From NCBI GenBank assembly GCA_905178155.1, contig CAJINV010000005.1:1986054-2050053 (forward strand): a stretch of 64,000 nt of DNA, given 5' to 3'. This DNA is from Amoebophrya sp. A120. Lineage: Eukaryota > Sar > Dinophyceae > Syndiniales > Amoebophryaceae. How positions within the stretch are numbered: the stretch's first letter is position 1; every line of letters begins with the position of its first letter. Under the pieces are notes generated by a model. The model worked only from the letters and a program-made list of their open reading frames with translations. It was not told the DNA's origin and ran no database searches. The position numbers and the translations under genes were made by a program. This document shows, piece after piece, positions 45,433 to 57,900 of this stretch.

Positions 45433-48400
45433 TCACCCTTTCATGCCCTTCAGAGCCCGCATTTTGCCCTTCCCCATGCCCGACGCCACCTTCTTTCCCT
45501 TCATCCTCGCAAATTGTGCTTTCGCCGCAGCTATCGAGTGCAAACATGTCTGGGGCTGGATAAGTTCAAAAGTTTTTCATGCTTGTCTCGCATGACAGTT
45601 GAATCTGTGATGCTTGGGCAGGAAAAAAGCCGCTTGACTGTCAGGCAAAAGTGCAGCTTGCCATGCGGAAAGCGAAACACAAAAAAGAGTCTGGAAACTT
45701 GTCATGCGGGGCTGCGCGATGGAGTTGCACGCCCATCACTCACAAACTAGCATCACAAGTTTCCAGAGCCAGACATATTTGCACTGCATAGCAGCAACCT
45801 CGTCCATGTCGTCCGCCGAAGATTCGGAGCTGGTCTCGCTCTGCTCAAACTCCGTATCAGAGTGCACATCTCCCCCTTCCCCTCATTTGCAGTGCGTGAA
45901 CAGCAACACAAACGCCAGCACATGTGGAGCTTGTGCATGATAAATTCAAGCCGCGACGACGGACTGCAGTACTGTCTGGGCCACTTCTAGAATTCGTCAT
46001 AATGCCAACAGTGCTATAGGACTGCGACTGGATTTGGGATTTTGGATAACGTGAGCAAATGAGGGGGAGGGGGAGTTGTGTCCTCTCATACTCCCGCGCT
46101 TTCGCGTACAAGTACCCGTTGCACAGGACCCGCATCAGACAGAGCAGCATCACGATCCACAAAAAGTACGTGCCGACGTAGTAGGGCGGGTTGGGCTAGT
46201 ATCCCGAGAAAAAGAGGTTACAGTTTCATTCACGAATTTGTTCGTCACTTCAGAAACACAAACTTTCTTTTTTTGCATGCTGGCAGAAAAAAACTTGAAA
46301 AGCAGAGAAAGAGATGATTACAGAGAAGGCAATAGAAAAAACACGTATGAAACTACTAGGCCCCTGAGCACCAGTGTCCGGCATGACGGAACTCGTCTGC
46401 CTTGCTTGGCCTGCATCCCAATGTCTACCCGTAACACTCTTTTCTGTGCATAGGTAGTAACTCTCCCGGTCCAGCTGCGAAAACACGGCATCCATTGCCA
46501 TGTCGAACCCGAAAAAAGTGATCACGAGCGATATGCCTTGCAACTATGTCTGGGTCTGGATAATGCTGGTCTTGCATTCCTGTCAGAGGTATTTTGCATG
46601 ACCATACAAAAATCGCACCAGCCCCGTTTCTCGTCATACAAAAACGCAGTTTCTCGTGCGGACTGCGCATGAGGAAGCGCCCTGCAAGCTTGATGTCATG
46701 CTTGGCTGCATTCGGAAGTGTTCTCATTATCCACAGCTCAGCATCACAAATCTCCAGGCCCAGACATATTTGCGGTTGATAAAGGACCACATGGCACAGA
46801 ACATCGAGACGAACGCGTACCGGAGCTCCCGTGGGGAAAACGACGTGGTCCACAGCTATGGCCTCGTCAAATGGAACCCTAGCGTAAATCGGAATTTGTC
46901 TTGCATAAAGAGCAAAGGCGGAGAAAGGTGCCATTTACAGTTTTGCATCACAAATCTTGTGCGGATTTCTCCAATGCGGTTTGGAGTGTCAAACATTTGT
47001 CATGCTAGACTTCGTCGAAGCATCACAGATCGTTCGCACTTTGCATCGCAAATTGTTCCAGTTGAGATTGTTCCATTTGAGCAGGTCATAGCAGCAACGC
47101 CCGAAACTGGAGGATCAACGCGAGCGACATCACTATCCCACAGAAAAAAGCTCACAGGTCAACATATTAATTTGTAATTCTAAAATCTATAACACGGAAC
47201 ATCAACATCTATCATGCGCAAGCCCCTAGGATGCTGCTCCATGAATACAAGAGCGACGATTTTCTTCATCCCTACATTTCTGCACTATATGATACCAACG
47301 TGACCTGCCAGCTTTTTTCTGAGGGATAATCACCCTATCGAACGCAAAAAGTTGTGTTTCACCGTAACAATTTGTTTCTGGAATAGTACTCGCATGACAA
47401 GCTTGTCTCTGGAGATATTTGAAAACCTGATTTCTATGCGCCGTGATTTCCGAATGCAAACCATGCGGCGAAGAATGATGCCTGATAGAAATGCATTTTT
47501 TGTGATTTTGCATTTTGGCAAGGGAAATTAAAGTTTAAGTTTGTGTGTCGCATCATAATTTCCTGCGTCTCAAGAAGTTTACCGTGAAACCGTTTTTTCT
47601 TTCCCTAAACACACGCCACGATGTACTGGTAGACCGACTATGGAGTGCAACAAACGCGTCTGGGTCTGGAAGAAAAATGAATAAGAAAAACAGTACTGCT
47701 TCTCCTGCGTTATTCCTGCAAAAACAAAAAGTTCACTGCTGCAAAATCATAAGAAGCCTCAGTTGTTCCTTGTCATGCAGAGCCGCAGGTGGTATTTGAA
47801 AAAAATTAAAAATGCGCACTATGCGGAAAAAGCAACAAGCGTAGTGTTTTTATGAAGTTTGTCATGCTACTTGTGTGTTCTCGTGCTGTCCTCCTCAACT
47901 TTCTTATCGAACCAATCAGCCCCGCAAAATTTCCGGATCCAGACAAGCTTCTTTGCATTTCGTACCGCCATCTCGTTGTACATCTTGCACTTCAACCGGT
48001 ACCTTTTTGCATTTTTCTTTTCGCATCAGAATTTTTTCTAGAATGCCACTCTTCACAACATGATCGAAAGATGATTGATCTAGATCCTCCATGCTGCAGC
48101 GAAGATGAATAAAGCCATATCTATGCTTAGTGCGTGTACTCTACTTATGTATTTTTGACAAGCAAGTATCAAGAACAACATTTTCGAGTTCCTCACCAGA
48201 TGCAGATGGGGCTCTGGCACCCAACGAACATTAGATTGTTTTTCGTGAAGTAATCGCACTGCTGCGCCGCCCATTCGAGCCACTCCACCTGGCTTTCCGT
48301 CTCCACACCCCACCAGGACCAGTAACGAACCTGGATGAACAGGTTGTACCAGCTATGCTGCGTAAAAACGTCGCACCCAACCTCGATAAATAAAGCTGCT

Positions 48401-48929
48401 TCAATAGAAGTAGTTTTGCTGCTGCCTATCAGACAAAGTTCTTTTACTTCTGCTTGTTATGCTCCTTTCATCTACAAGCGTTTATGCAATTTTTGCAAGA
48501 AACTGTGGATTTTTATTCGATATGGTAGCTGTACGTAGTTTTCACACGGCCTATCCCCCCTCGGTTTTTCGCATCCAACCCAGCACTACCAACTGTAAAA
48601 ATGTCTGGGTCTGGAAGAATGCAAGTTTGTCATGCTTGTCTGGCATGACTCGAGAATCTGTGTTGCATAGGCACGAAAAAGCCCTCTTATCTGTCACGCA
48701 AAAACGCAGTTTGCCATGCGGAATACGTAAGACATGGCAGCCACAAAATTTGTCATGCATAGCTGCGTATTGCAGTGCGTCTATCATTCATTTTTAGCAT
48801 TACAAGTTTCCAGACCCAGACATTTTTACATTTGATAAGCACCATGATAAACAGCTCCAACCACATAGAGAAAAACGCGAAGATCAAAATCGCTTTGGGC
48901 ATCCTGCCCTTCATGCGCATGCGACACAT
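45433..48929 (-). CDS. Polytopic membrane protein in ~12 tiny exons, unknown
   Basis: Exons (minus): 48929-48838, 48586-48554, 48353-48197, 48002-47970, 47638-47606, 47335-~47305, ~47160-47091, 46856-46782, 46531-46453, 46199-46091, 45854-45791, 45531-45433. Total about 870 coding bp (~290 aa), against about 2.3 kb of introners. ATG at 48929 starts a basic stretch and a membrane anchor (AILIFAFFSMWLELFIMVL). Next come a Trp-rich loop (YWSWWGVETESQVEWLEWAA), YRLKCKMYNEMAVYQYIVAC, GIVMSLALILQFRALLRTTS, YAFVSMFCAMWSFVITFFGF and YYVGTYFLWIVMLLCLMRVL. The C-terminus is acidic, then ends in a basic Gly/Lys/Met tail to the stop 45433. Frame continuity over nine introners supports a single gene. Two junctions (around 47305 and 47160) are unresolved. 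No family recognised. Confidence 0.7.
45532..45790. mobile_element. Introner, family A (last intron of polytopic gene)
   Basis: 259 bp. TATCGAGTGCAAACATG ... CATATTTGCACTGCATA. The repeat GCAGC is exact. Deletion gives DEVAAAKAQFARM. Confidence 0.93.
45855..46090. mobile_element. Introner, C-like
   Basis: 236 bp. Inner blocks CTCCCCCTTCCCC and GGGGGAGGGGGAG are inverted. Flanks CTCCG/CTCCC (4 of 5). Deletion joins AKARE to FEQSETSSES. Confidence 0.87.
46200..46452. mobile_element. Introner, singleton ends
   Basis: 253 bp. Ends TATCCCGAGAAAAAGAGG and CTCTTTTCTGTGCATA. Flanks GCTAG/GGTAG (4 of 5). Deletion gives ESYYPNPPYYVGTYF. Confidence 0.86.
46532..46781. mobile_element. Introner, family A
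   Basis: 250 bp. TATGCCTTGCAACTATG with TCTGGGTCTGG; right CCAGGCCCAGACATATTTGC. Flanks AGCGA/AAGGA. Deletion reconstitutes a membrane segment, CAMWSFVITFFGF. Confidence 0.88.
46857..47090. mobile_element. Introner, singleton ends
   Basis: 234 bp. Strong inverted ends TATGGCCTCGTCAAATGGAA and TTCCATTTGAGCAGGTCATA. Flanks ACAGC/GCAGC (4 of 5). Confidence 0.9.
47336..47605. mobile_element. Introner, family E
   Basis: About 270 bp. Left TATCGAACGCAAAAAGTTG with TTTCACCG; right CGGTGAAAC-type block then GTTTTTTCTTTCCCTAA. Borders are approximate and flanking repeats are not clear. Confidence 0.65.
47639..47969. mobile_element. Introner, family A
   Basis: 331 bp. Left TATGGAGTGCAACAAACG with TCTGGGTCTGG; right TCCGGATCCAGACAAGCTTC, ending GTA. 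Flanks CCGAC/CCGCC (4 of 5). Deletion gives YNEMAVYQYIVACV. Confidence 0.83.
48354..48553. mobile_element. Introner, family B, short
   Basis: 200 bp. Left TATGCTGCGTAAAAACG; right GTAGTTTTCACACGGCCTA. Flanks do not match. Deletion restores an open frame (KTEGGWYNLF). Confidence 0.72.
48587..48837. mobile_element. Introner, family A
   Basis: 251 bp. Starts TACCAACTGTAAAAATG, ends TTTTTACATTTGATA. The repeat AGCAC is exact. Deletion gives LFIMVLGWMRK. Confidence 0.93.
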
Positions 48930-49695
48930 CTTGCGCGGGGAGGTTCAGCGGGAAAGGTGGCCGCCTGGGGGAGAACAAAATTACAAACAACTACGGATCT
49001 AGGTTTTTCCTTTTTTTCTTCGAATCTAAATTGAAGTATGGAGAGAACTACAACCTGGAAACCTACGATTTGATGTTTTTTGTCGTATTCTTTCTTCCAC
49101 TTCCGCGGGGAAAATCGAGAGTTGCCAAGACGACTAAATTTGTTCTGCTTGCGACATTATTTTTCGAGAAACGAAACGCCAAAAACGAAAAACTCTCTCT
49201 CAGTATACGAATACAGTCTCGACGTCTTTGAAAGAGTCTCTGCTCTCCTCCAAGAGCGCTCGAATTCATTTCGGCTTCCTGTTTGCACTCCAAGTGGTCC
49301 CAGCCACAGACACAATCATCTTCCGACGCTCCGACGAAAGAGACCACCATGGCAGGTACTTACACTGGAAAATCGATTTGACGGTTTGCCAAAGTATAGA
49401 AGTTTTATTTCCCGTCGTTTATCTTATATCCACGAGCAGGAGAATGAGAACTAGAACTACTTGCGAGAGCTTATGCGTTGAAAAAATCCCGTCAACATCT
49501 CAGGGTGGCGCAAATGGTTAAAAATTCAAATTCAATCAGTCGCTTTTTGTGATGCAGCATGCATTTGCGGAGACGAGGAAGTGCACATGACAAGAACGAC
49601 AGGTTCATTTCGCTCCCGACTTAAACGAAATTCCTCGATCATCTACGTGGTCTTGCATGATGCTTCGACATCCCCTGCACGACATTCCAACGCCA

Positions 49696-52289
49696 CTACT
49701 TCGCTGTCGGTTTTGTAGCCCAGGCGTTGGCTTCCCAGGGAAACCAATGCCCTTGGTAGCTGTTCGTGCGCAACAGAAAAGCCAGAATGCCGATGATCAG
49801 GCCGAAACCGGAACCCATCAGTATCCACCGTTGGTCAGATCATGACACAATCTCAATACTAAGTGGAGCAAAGTAAGTACAAGAAGCCCATGCCCAAATT
49901 GGTCTTGCATAGGGGGCCAATCTGTTCTGCGCACAATGCATCTTTGCATAACAGATTTGGCACGCATTCGATTCGGAGTATGATAGATATGTCATACATA
50001 AACAGTATAATACGCAACTTGCTCCACCAGTAGCTGAGATTGTTCTAGCGGACGATTCCATAATGAGGACCTGGTTTGTCGTGTGATCCTTGTTCCAGAC
50101 GCGCGACCATGGGACTGGCAGACCTGATGAAAAATAAATGTTGCTCAACTTCAAGATCCCCTTGTGCTTGTACCTGTTCAGGTAATACAGGCATATCCAT
50201 AACACGTTTGTCTTTGACTATGCAGCTTACGTCGTGATCCCTATGCATGACAGAATCGCTGTCTTCACAGCAGCAAAGACAAACTTCCGGCGTTCTTATA
50301 CGACAAGAACAAACTAGTAGCAGATCTATACACAGTGCCAGCGTGACGCCGAGGAACCAGAAATTTATGTCGTTCGGGTCGGCGTCGCCCTTGCCAAGAA
50401 CCAAATATGCGAGGAAAAAAGAGTAAAAATCTGTGACGCAAAGAAAAGAAGATGCGAACCAGCTCAGTCTTGATGTCACGCTGGAGCTGCCCTTGTTGAT
50501 CTCGTTGCTTATGCTCGTATGCCTGCCAAATTTTCCTTTTCGTCATGCGGCCATCGGTCCAAGATGAAATTATTGTACTTGGTAGTACCCTTCTAACCGA
50601 CAGTTTCAAAATTATTTTCCCTGCATACCAAATCCCGGCACACGACTTCCAAACACACCCACGTCATTTGCGCGACGGTGGCAAGCGCGTGGCCGGACGG
50701 CTGTCCTGCGTGAAAACGTCCGTCCATCTCCGAGTTCGGCTAGCCATACTTGTCATGCTAATAAACCGCACCATGATGGTGCAACTACACGCAATTTATA
50801 TACGTTTGTGCTTTTGTCATGCATGTTTGGAGCTGAAGGAAAAACCGTTCCACGAGTAAAAGCATGTCCCCTTATGGTCTTTGAAATTCGGTTCGTGATT
50901 TTTGTTTTATTCTGTTTAAAACCAAACAAAATATTGGTTGAGACATCATCTCAGATGACTGAAAAGGACACAACCTCCTGGAAGATGACACGATAAGCAA
51001 TTATGGCTGCGGAAACATCAAGGACGACGTTTTGAAAACGTATCTATTAAAGTGGTATATTCCCATGGGATAAAGGCATGCCGTATTTCATGCTCCCGTC
51101 CGGGTGCCGGTTCGCGGATTCCGGCGGCCGTGGGTCCTTGAATAAGGGCTTCAGGCAGATTTCCGAGATCGCCATGCAGGCTAGCCCAATCGCGATTCCG
51201 TAGAGGTACACGAACCGCTGCGTCACCAGGTAGAAGGCCGGCAGCAAAAAGGAGAGGAGGAATGGTAGAAAACCGTACGCGACCGCGATCCAGTTCACCA
51301 CGCTGTACTCGGGCAGCCGCACCGTGACCTGCAACATCGCGAACTTCGTGTGGTTAAAATCCTCAGGAAAAACGTGCGGCACATATAAACACAGCCGAAA
51401 TTATGTCGAAGATAATCTGCTATCGAAAAACTTTTATCCAAAAGCTTTACGTCGAAGTCCCCATGAGAGGAAATTTGAACACGTAGTGCGGTAGTGCTTG
51501 TGCTGGGCAGCTATAGAAGCCGCAGCACAACAAATTGGCCGCTTTATTGTCCCGACGAGGGCATGTGCATGACTTATTCCAAAACACTATAATTTAGAAA
51601 ATGCCCCGCCTCATGTTGGAATTGCGAACGACAGAGACAGACGTCCTGCCCATCAACATCATGGACGAGATCTGCATGACACTTATACGGCCGCCGGTGC
51701 CACGTTGCATTTCCCCAGGATACTACGGTCCACCGTTGTTCTTCAGCTCGAAATCATCCTGGAGCACGGGCGAGTACAGCTCGTGTCCGAGAACCATGAT
51801 CTTCCGTCCCGCAAGGACCCCGAAGAACTCCACACGTTCCGAACAGCAGAAGAAAGCCCTCGCGTCGCGGTCCACCTGACTGCCCTGACACTGACGAGTG
51901 ATGAAATCACAACCAGTTTTTATCCACGTGGCTCTGCAGAAGAAAGTCACTTTTTTCCAAGGGTCGTGGCGGAAACCGAATAGTAGAGGATGACAGTGAG
52001 AGGACCCTGCTGCTCTGTCACCTCCAGCAGAACTGTTCTCGTATGTTTTTGAGTTGTTCAACTTTGTCGACGCTCCAGCAGCACCGCCGTGGGTTAGTAT
52101 TTCCACTCGCCGCGGCGGAGAACGAGGTTGAGATGATCTCGAGGAGAGCCCAGTTGTCAAACTTTCCAGCTCGTCGTCGTCGATGCTGCAGGCAGTGGAA
52201 CTAGAGCCGAGGATGGTGTGGTCATACTTCTCTTTCTTGTCGAAGACGTACCGAAGGAACACGGCATCATGCGAGGTAGAAATAACCAT
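49696..52289 (-). CDS. DOLPP1: Dolichyldiphosphatase-like PAP2 phosphatase
   Basis: Lipid-phosphate phosphatase of the PAP2 fold, most like the ER enzyme that recycles dolichyl pyrophosphate for N-glycosylation. Exons (minus): 52289-51723, 51358-51073, 50701-50629, 50522-50332, 50123-50063, 49821-49696. Motif C1 is KPLFKDPRP (KX6RP) and C2 is PSGH, restored when the introner is removed. C3 is SRVWNKDHTTNQ, with Gln where many PAP2 enzymes have Asp; DOLPP1 enzymes also carry Gln there (recalled from the family). Several membrane helices follow (AYGFLPFLLSFLLPAFYLV; GSGFGLIIGILAFLL). The stop is at 49696. An N-terminal extension of about 190 residues is not part of the domain; its link across the 51359-51722 introner keeps frame only with a non-GT boundary. 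In exon 4 two frames are open at its 5' end, so that part is uncertain. Confidence 0.83.
49822..50062. mobile_element. Introner, singleton ends (PAP2 exons 5/6)
   Basis: 241 bp. TATCCACCGTTGGTC and GCGGACGATTCCATA. Flanks ATCAG/ATGAG (4 of 5). Deletion gives TTNQVLMGSGFGLI. Confidence 0.85.
50702..51072. mobile_element. Introner, family B (PAP2 exons 2/3)
   Basis: 371 bp. Left TGTCCTGCGTGAAAACGTCC; right TTCCCATGGGATA. Flanks ACGGC/AAGGC (4 of 5). It cuts the proline codon of the catalytic PSGH motif. Confidence 0.82.
51359..51722. mobile_element. Introner, family B (PAP2 exons 1/2)
   Basis: 364 bp. Left ATCCTCAGGAAAAACGTG and right CACGTTGCATTTCCCCAGGATA-type end (inverted). Flanks differ, so the join is less secure. 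Confidence 0.7.
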
Positions 52290-53378
52290 GCAAGAGGAAA
52301 TAAAAGCAGAAACACGACCTGCGTCAATCTCAATAATGTTGTCTAAAATTTCTCAAAAAATCTGAAAAACGATGCAATGTTCACATTCTTAACACGAGCG
52401 ACACAGCAAAGTTTTAACGCTCAAGTACAAGTTCAACTTCAACATGCTCACGCCCGCATATTACAGACTTCTTTTTTCACCGACGCAGCAATATTGTCAG
52501 CTTCGCGGGGCAGAGGGCTACATATGAGGATGTGAGGTCCATAATCATTCCTAGATGGGTACTAGAAGACCAAGTTTAATAACCGAGTCTTATCTTCATC
52601 TCGAGAGAACTTCCACTACGTCTGTGGAAAGGGAAGAAGGCTAAAGCGGTGAATCAAAAATGTGAAGTCTTTTACTACATGCAGGTCTTTGGATTTTTCT
52701 GATGTTCCAGAATTTCCACAAGTTCAAATGAAACGCAAGTGCTCCTCAGTTCCAGAACCTCCTCCCCAATGGTTCCTCGGGACAGAAACTAAAACTCAAC
52801 CCTTTGCTCGCCTCTTATGGCCTGCGAGTAACTGTCCGACATATACAGCTAAAGAATCCTGAGAGTGAGTCCTTTGCGAAAGCTCGAGAGAGCTTAGGCA
52901 CTACAACAAGACCAAACACCACCCGTTTTAGCGGTGAACGACCTAGCGTAGGGAGTCGCACAGTTTGAATGAATCCGAGAACTCACTGCTGCTGTGCTTC
53001 AGATAAGCTTCACACTACCACCTCATCCGTGTGAGCAGATCAACCTCCAAAGAGCCGCCAGTGCTGAACAACCCGCCTCACGTGCTCAACCTGACGTCAA
53101 ACCGGATCCAAGAACCACAGCGCTACCAAAGGTCTCGCTGACTCTCCAACCACCGGAGCGGAAGGAGAGGTATACCGACGCCACCGGGGGCCACAGGAAA
53201 ACACGGAGTTATGCCCTGCGCCGCCAGTTACCACCGCCTAGGCTTGGAGCCTTGCCTAAATTCAATAATCAAACGCAAATAGCCCCGTCAGAAGATCATG
53301 CTCTTTCATGATCTGAGCTAGACTCTTTTCTAACATATCGATTTTTCATCCCGCCCCGAGTAACGCAAGAACGAGCGA
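52290..53378. other. Intergenic, upstream of PAP2
   Basis: No confident gene. A Pro/Arg-rich plus frame at 52994-53311 (PKVSLTLQPPERKERY) is open but lacks support. Confidence 0.45.
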
Positions 53379-53591
53379 ATGAACTTCACCTACACGGAAA
53401 AGAGCGCCGGCGACCGGCTACGAACCCGTGTGCGCGAGCACCATGTTTTATCAAAAGATAAAGGCAAAAGCAGGAACACCATTCGCAACTATGCCCTGCT
53501 GCACTGGGCCAGGGAAATCAAGAACAAGCGTGTATCAAAAAAACTGCGTAAGAAGTTCCTCTCCTCCTTCACAAAGGTGATTGTCAGATGA
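53379..53591 (+). CDS. Possible 70-aa basic ORF
   Basis: ATG to TGA, MNFTYTEKSAGDRLRTRVRE through KNKRVSKKLRKKFLSSFTKV. Very basic, no membrane segment. Plus strand, against the trend. It could be a small nucleic-acid-binding protein or chance; no homologue recognised. Confidence 0.3.
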   Translation: MNFTYTEKSAGDRLRTRVREHHVLSKDKGKSRNTIRNYALLHWAREIKNKRVSKKLRKKFLSSFTKVIVR

Positions 53592-54394
53592 AATTTGATT
53601 CATATTTCAGTAACATACTACAGCCATCACCTAACGTCGAAATCCTGAATGCGCAAAAGTTCTGCAGTGGCGAGAGCCTTTGACAGACAAAAGGACCTTT
53701 GACAGGACCTCTTCGCGACCGCAGCAGGCGCACGGGAAACGTGGCGACAGTGGACAGTTTCATTCTAAAAAAATTGTGAAGACGTCTGTTTCGCGTATTC
53801 TATTCCACCTCTAGAAGTACCGATGCGCGGCTCGGCTTGTTGTGGACGCAGCTTGCGTACTACGTGCACGACGGGTGTTATTGATTATTATTTCGAGAGT
53901 CGCTGAAGATTTTCATTTTTGCTCTTTTGTGTCTTTTGTATGATCTGGTGCTGCCGGGACAACGCGCGGAAAGTGGCAGTCAGTTCATCCTCTATAATCG
54001 ACAAAATTCTGCCACGTGGTCGTCATTGCATCAAATCACGCTTTTTTACCAATCGTATTAAAAGCGCTTTATTTTTATCTTCGTGTAGTAGGTCGTCTTG
54101 TTGGTCCAAGACGCACGACCTCCTCGTCCTCCCGCAAGAAGTTCTTATCTTTTATTGTTCTCCCTCTTGTCAGACTTCTTCACTTCTACCACCCATTCGG
54201 CGCCCCCATTTTCCCGTTACCCTTCTTGCCCTTGCCGCCCTTCTCTGACGAGGCTGTAAAAAATCCTGGATGTTGACCGTGGTGTTGCAGTATGCATTGC
54301 AAACGCACCATCTTCGTGCTAGTAGTTGTAATTGCACACGATCCACAAATGATCACTCCAGAACAATTATGGAAGAACGCGCTAATATGCAGAG
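53592..54394. other. Intergenic ~0.8 kb
   Basis: Nothing recognisable beyond pyrimidine-rich plus-strand tracts around 54100-54250. Confidence 0.5.
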
Positions 54395-54579
54395 TCAGGT
54401 ACTTCTAAAGCAAAACACGTCCACCGACATGGAACAGGGTGCAATTCCAATTCCTAGTACGAGTACGACACTGTTGCAGAGGATATGCAAAGAACTACCG
54501 TACTGATTGCAATAGAGATTGTTCTCTCCGCCCTTCTTTCGCTCGGATCCGATATCCCGAATCAACTTAGCGGTCATCC
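54395..54579 (-). CDS. Exon-like 3' segment after a family A introner
   Basis: Reads TAKLIRDIGSERKKGGENNL and continues to a stop at 54395. It may be the last exon of the ERI-like gene by alternative splicing, or a remnant. The upstream exon beyond the introner at 54580-54842 is only a few codons before a stop in frame. Confidence 0.35.
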
Positions 54580-54842
54580 TATCAAATGTAAAAATGTCTG
54601 GGTCTGGAAGAGTGCGCGATTTGTCATGCACATTTTGCATGACTCCTGATGTCTGTGATGCATGCCCTAGCATCAAAGATTTTGTGAGGGCTTCCTGATG
54701 CCTATACCGCATGACAAATGCTCTTTCCGCTTAGCAAAACTTGGACTCTCTTTGCTGCTCATGCAAGACAGATTTTTTTAAAAATCAAAAATCAGCATGA
54801 CAAGCTGGATTCTTCCAGACCCAGACATTTTTACAGTTGATA
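54580..54842. mobile_element. Introner, family A
   Basis: 263 bp. TATCAAATGTAAAAATG ... CATTTTTACAGTTGATA. The repeat CATCC is exact. Confidence 0.93.
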
Positions 54843-54962
54843 CATCCGCCCACCCTATCCGAATTCACAACCCCCGCCTCCCTACTTATCTCATTCGCAG
54901 GGCACATGCAGAAAAAACAGCGGCAAGAACAGAAGCAGAACCGTGTATTAAATAAGTAGCTT

Positions 54963-57900
54963 TTATTGCATGACGCAGCTATCTATCAGAACTGTAGTAC
55001 CATGCCTTCTGGGAACTAGGACCGCTTCTCCGGTCGTGTGTGAATAAATTGCAAAAATTTTGCACGACAAATACCAAGGAGGGCCGCGAGTAGTTGCGCA
55101 CTCGGATACAAACCAGTTGGTTTTTTCGCCCTCCGACACTTGCGACCCGTACTTTTGCCACAAAGAATGCAACTTATCCAGCACGTCATACATGTCCTCG
55201 GCGCCCTCCCGCCCGTACTCGCTATCAAATGCAAATACGTACTTAGCAGTCTGGAAGTAGATGAGTTGTGGCTGCAGCATATGATATTGCGTGTTACGAC
55301 ATCAAAAGCGCTTGCTGTTGTTCACTTCTTGTGTCGTTCAGCAAAATAAACTACACGTCACTTTGTCATGCGTAAAAATCTGGAGCCCGATGCGCCCGTC
55401 GTAAAATAATTTCTCATGCTTGACTAATATGCAGCCGGTGCAACAGCGCGCTAGCTAGATGTGTCCGATCACGAAGTTGCATCGCAATTTCATAATTTTT
55501 CCAGACTCAGACTACATATTTGCTATGGATACTTGTTGAGCCTCGCCAACTTCTCCAAAACGGTCATGTCCAGCACATCCGCGGCGCAAATATCCTTCAG
55601 AAAAGTCGTACACCCATACCGGAAAAAAAGATTTGCGCTGCTGTTTTTCTGTCGTGTGATGCTGATCTGCGAGAGCGCCAACAACAACACTCTTTCAGGC
55701 ATAAAAAAATGGACCACTACGAGAATGCAGAAAATATGTGCGTCAATGGGCATGAGAAGGGTCATCGTGCGAACATTGCTTGCCATGCTGAACAGAACAG
55801 GTTTTATTCCGGGACTCACTCTTTGTCTTTCTGACACAGAAAAAGAGCATGTTCTTGGAAAATATCTTCAACTCCGGTAAAGCTGTATCAGTACTTCTAC
55901 TTTTGGATAGCAGACCCCATCCTCCGAAAAGCTGCTGTCAAAGCTATCAATCACCACTTCATAGTCCGCGCGGTTCTTTTGTCTCCAGCTGCTGGTCGCT
56001 CCTCCTGCGTTACCACTAGATGAGCAGGTAGCTGTGCCCGAATTGTTCGCATTGTTCTCTGACAGTTTCCGGGATGAAACAGAGCTAGGATGCGGCGCAC
56101 CATAGTGCACCCCTATCAAATGCAAAAGTGTCTGGGTCTGGAAGAATACAAACTTCTGATGCGCATTTCAGAACACAGAAAAATCTCTCATGCACGGGTA
56201 GCAAAAGCTGCCCGCTTTCTGTCACCAAAGTGGGGGATTTGTCATGCGGATTCAGCATTGCGGAAGCTTCTCGAAACCTGTAATGCTAGAGCTTCCATGC
56301 CAGACCTTCTGTGTCATGTTGGGAAGCTAAGGGCTGGGCGTCCCTGTCTTTCTCTAAACCTTAAAACGGTAGCCACTTACTCGACAAACTCTAGGTAGAA
56401 TAAGTTTGGACAAAGTGATCACTACCGAGAGACAACAACAAAATAAAGGCTCCTGGGACGGCTGCGGCGTGAGCATTTGTTGCTATCTGGGTAGGGATAA
56501 CGTTGTATGCAAACCTAAACACTAGCGTCAAGGGAGAAAAGAAAAGTAAAAAAGCGGTAAACTATCCTACTATGACACAGTCCCAACTACGAAAAAACCC
56601 CTCTTAAAAAGTGAGGCAAGATGTAATGTAGTTGTTTTCATGGCGAGCAGCCGCAAACGAGGCGAACTGTCGCAGCGGACAAATGCAAAAACGTCCGCAA
56701 CCGAGGGAGCAAAGATGGAACCGCAAACGCCACCGACCGAGACAGCATCAGATCATGCAAAAGGTCGGAACAAGCCCGAAAACACAAGGGCGGAGCAACT
56801 ACATTACAAACCCCAAGACGGGAAATATAACTATCTAACCCAAGCTAAAATAAGTAATAATCTACCTTAACTAACACTCTATACTAGCGCGCGTCTAAAC
56901 TTCTGTGTAGTGTCATGCAAAAACAGCATGACTCTTCCAGACCCAGACATTTTTACTCTTGATAACCCCAGTCGGCGCACAGAACTGCTTCACTCGGTTC
57001 TGCAACAGGTATCTGACGGGAACGAACGCGTTGGTTTGGTACCGATTGTAGCTCCCACTGGTGCTGTTCATTCCGCTGTAGTAACCCGTGTGCCACCCAC
57101 CCATGCTGCCACCAGCGCCCGCATACTGGCTGTTGTTTTCCCGGATCTTGGCAACGTCCTCGATAGCAGTCGGCCGGAACACGAGATGGTATCCAAGAAT
57201 GAATAAAGTGGTAACAATCACAACTTACGACCCAGCACGTATTGCTGCAAGTACTTATAACAACTTCTGAGCATGACAGAGAAATAAAATATTAGTATAT
57301 TTGCAAGAAGAAAAAGATCATTCATAAAAGAGGTAATAAAAACGTGTCGTGAAACTAGGCTCCCAAGCATGAAATCCCGCATGAGCATGACAGATGAACT
57401 GGTCTGCCTTAATACTTCCTTGGTCCTCTCTACAACACTACAATCGGTCGTCGTAAGTAACCACTGTAATTATTCCTACACTTTCTCTTTTGCATAGATC
57501 GGGCTTGGTCGCGAGTAGAAACCGCTATGGATTGCAAAAATGTCTGGGTCTGGAAGAGCCAAACTTGTGAAGCTGCATTTGGATGCTAAAAAACCTGTAT
57601 TGCATGACCAGCAAGAGGATTCAAATTTGGCTACGCGGAGAGGGCATTTGTCATGCTGGATGCGCATAGATAAGCGCTCAAAAAATCTGTGATGCTATTG
57701 CTATAGCATACATCACAGACATCATGGATCATGGAAAATGTGCATGACAAAGTTGTGCTCTTCCAAACCCAGACATTGTTGCAAGCCATAACCGCAGGAG
57801 CAAGGCGATGTTCTCCGTGTCCGCCGTTCCCTTATCAAACAAAAAAAGTTCGTCACGATCACTCATGCGCATTTTTGCAATACAGAACTGTTTGTCATGC

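Noticed and set aside
51047-51100. PAP2 motif read as PLSHG straight into the following sequence
   Set aside because: This is exon plus introner tip; the true next exon supplies SGHALATV and restores PSGH.
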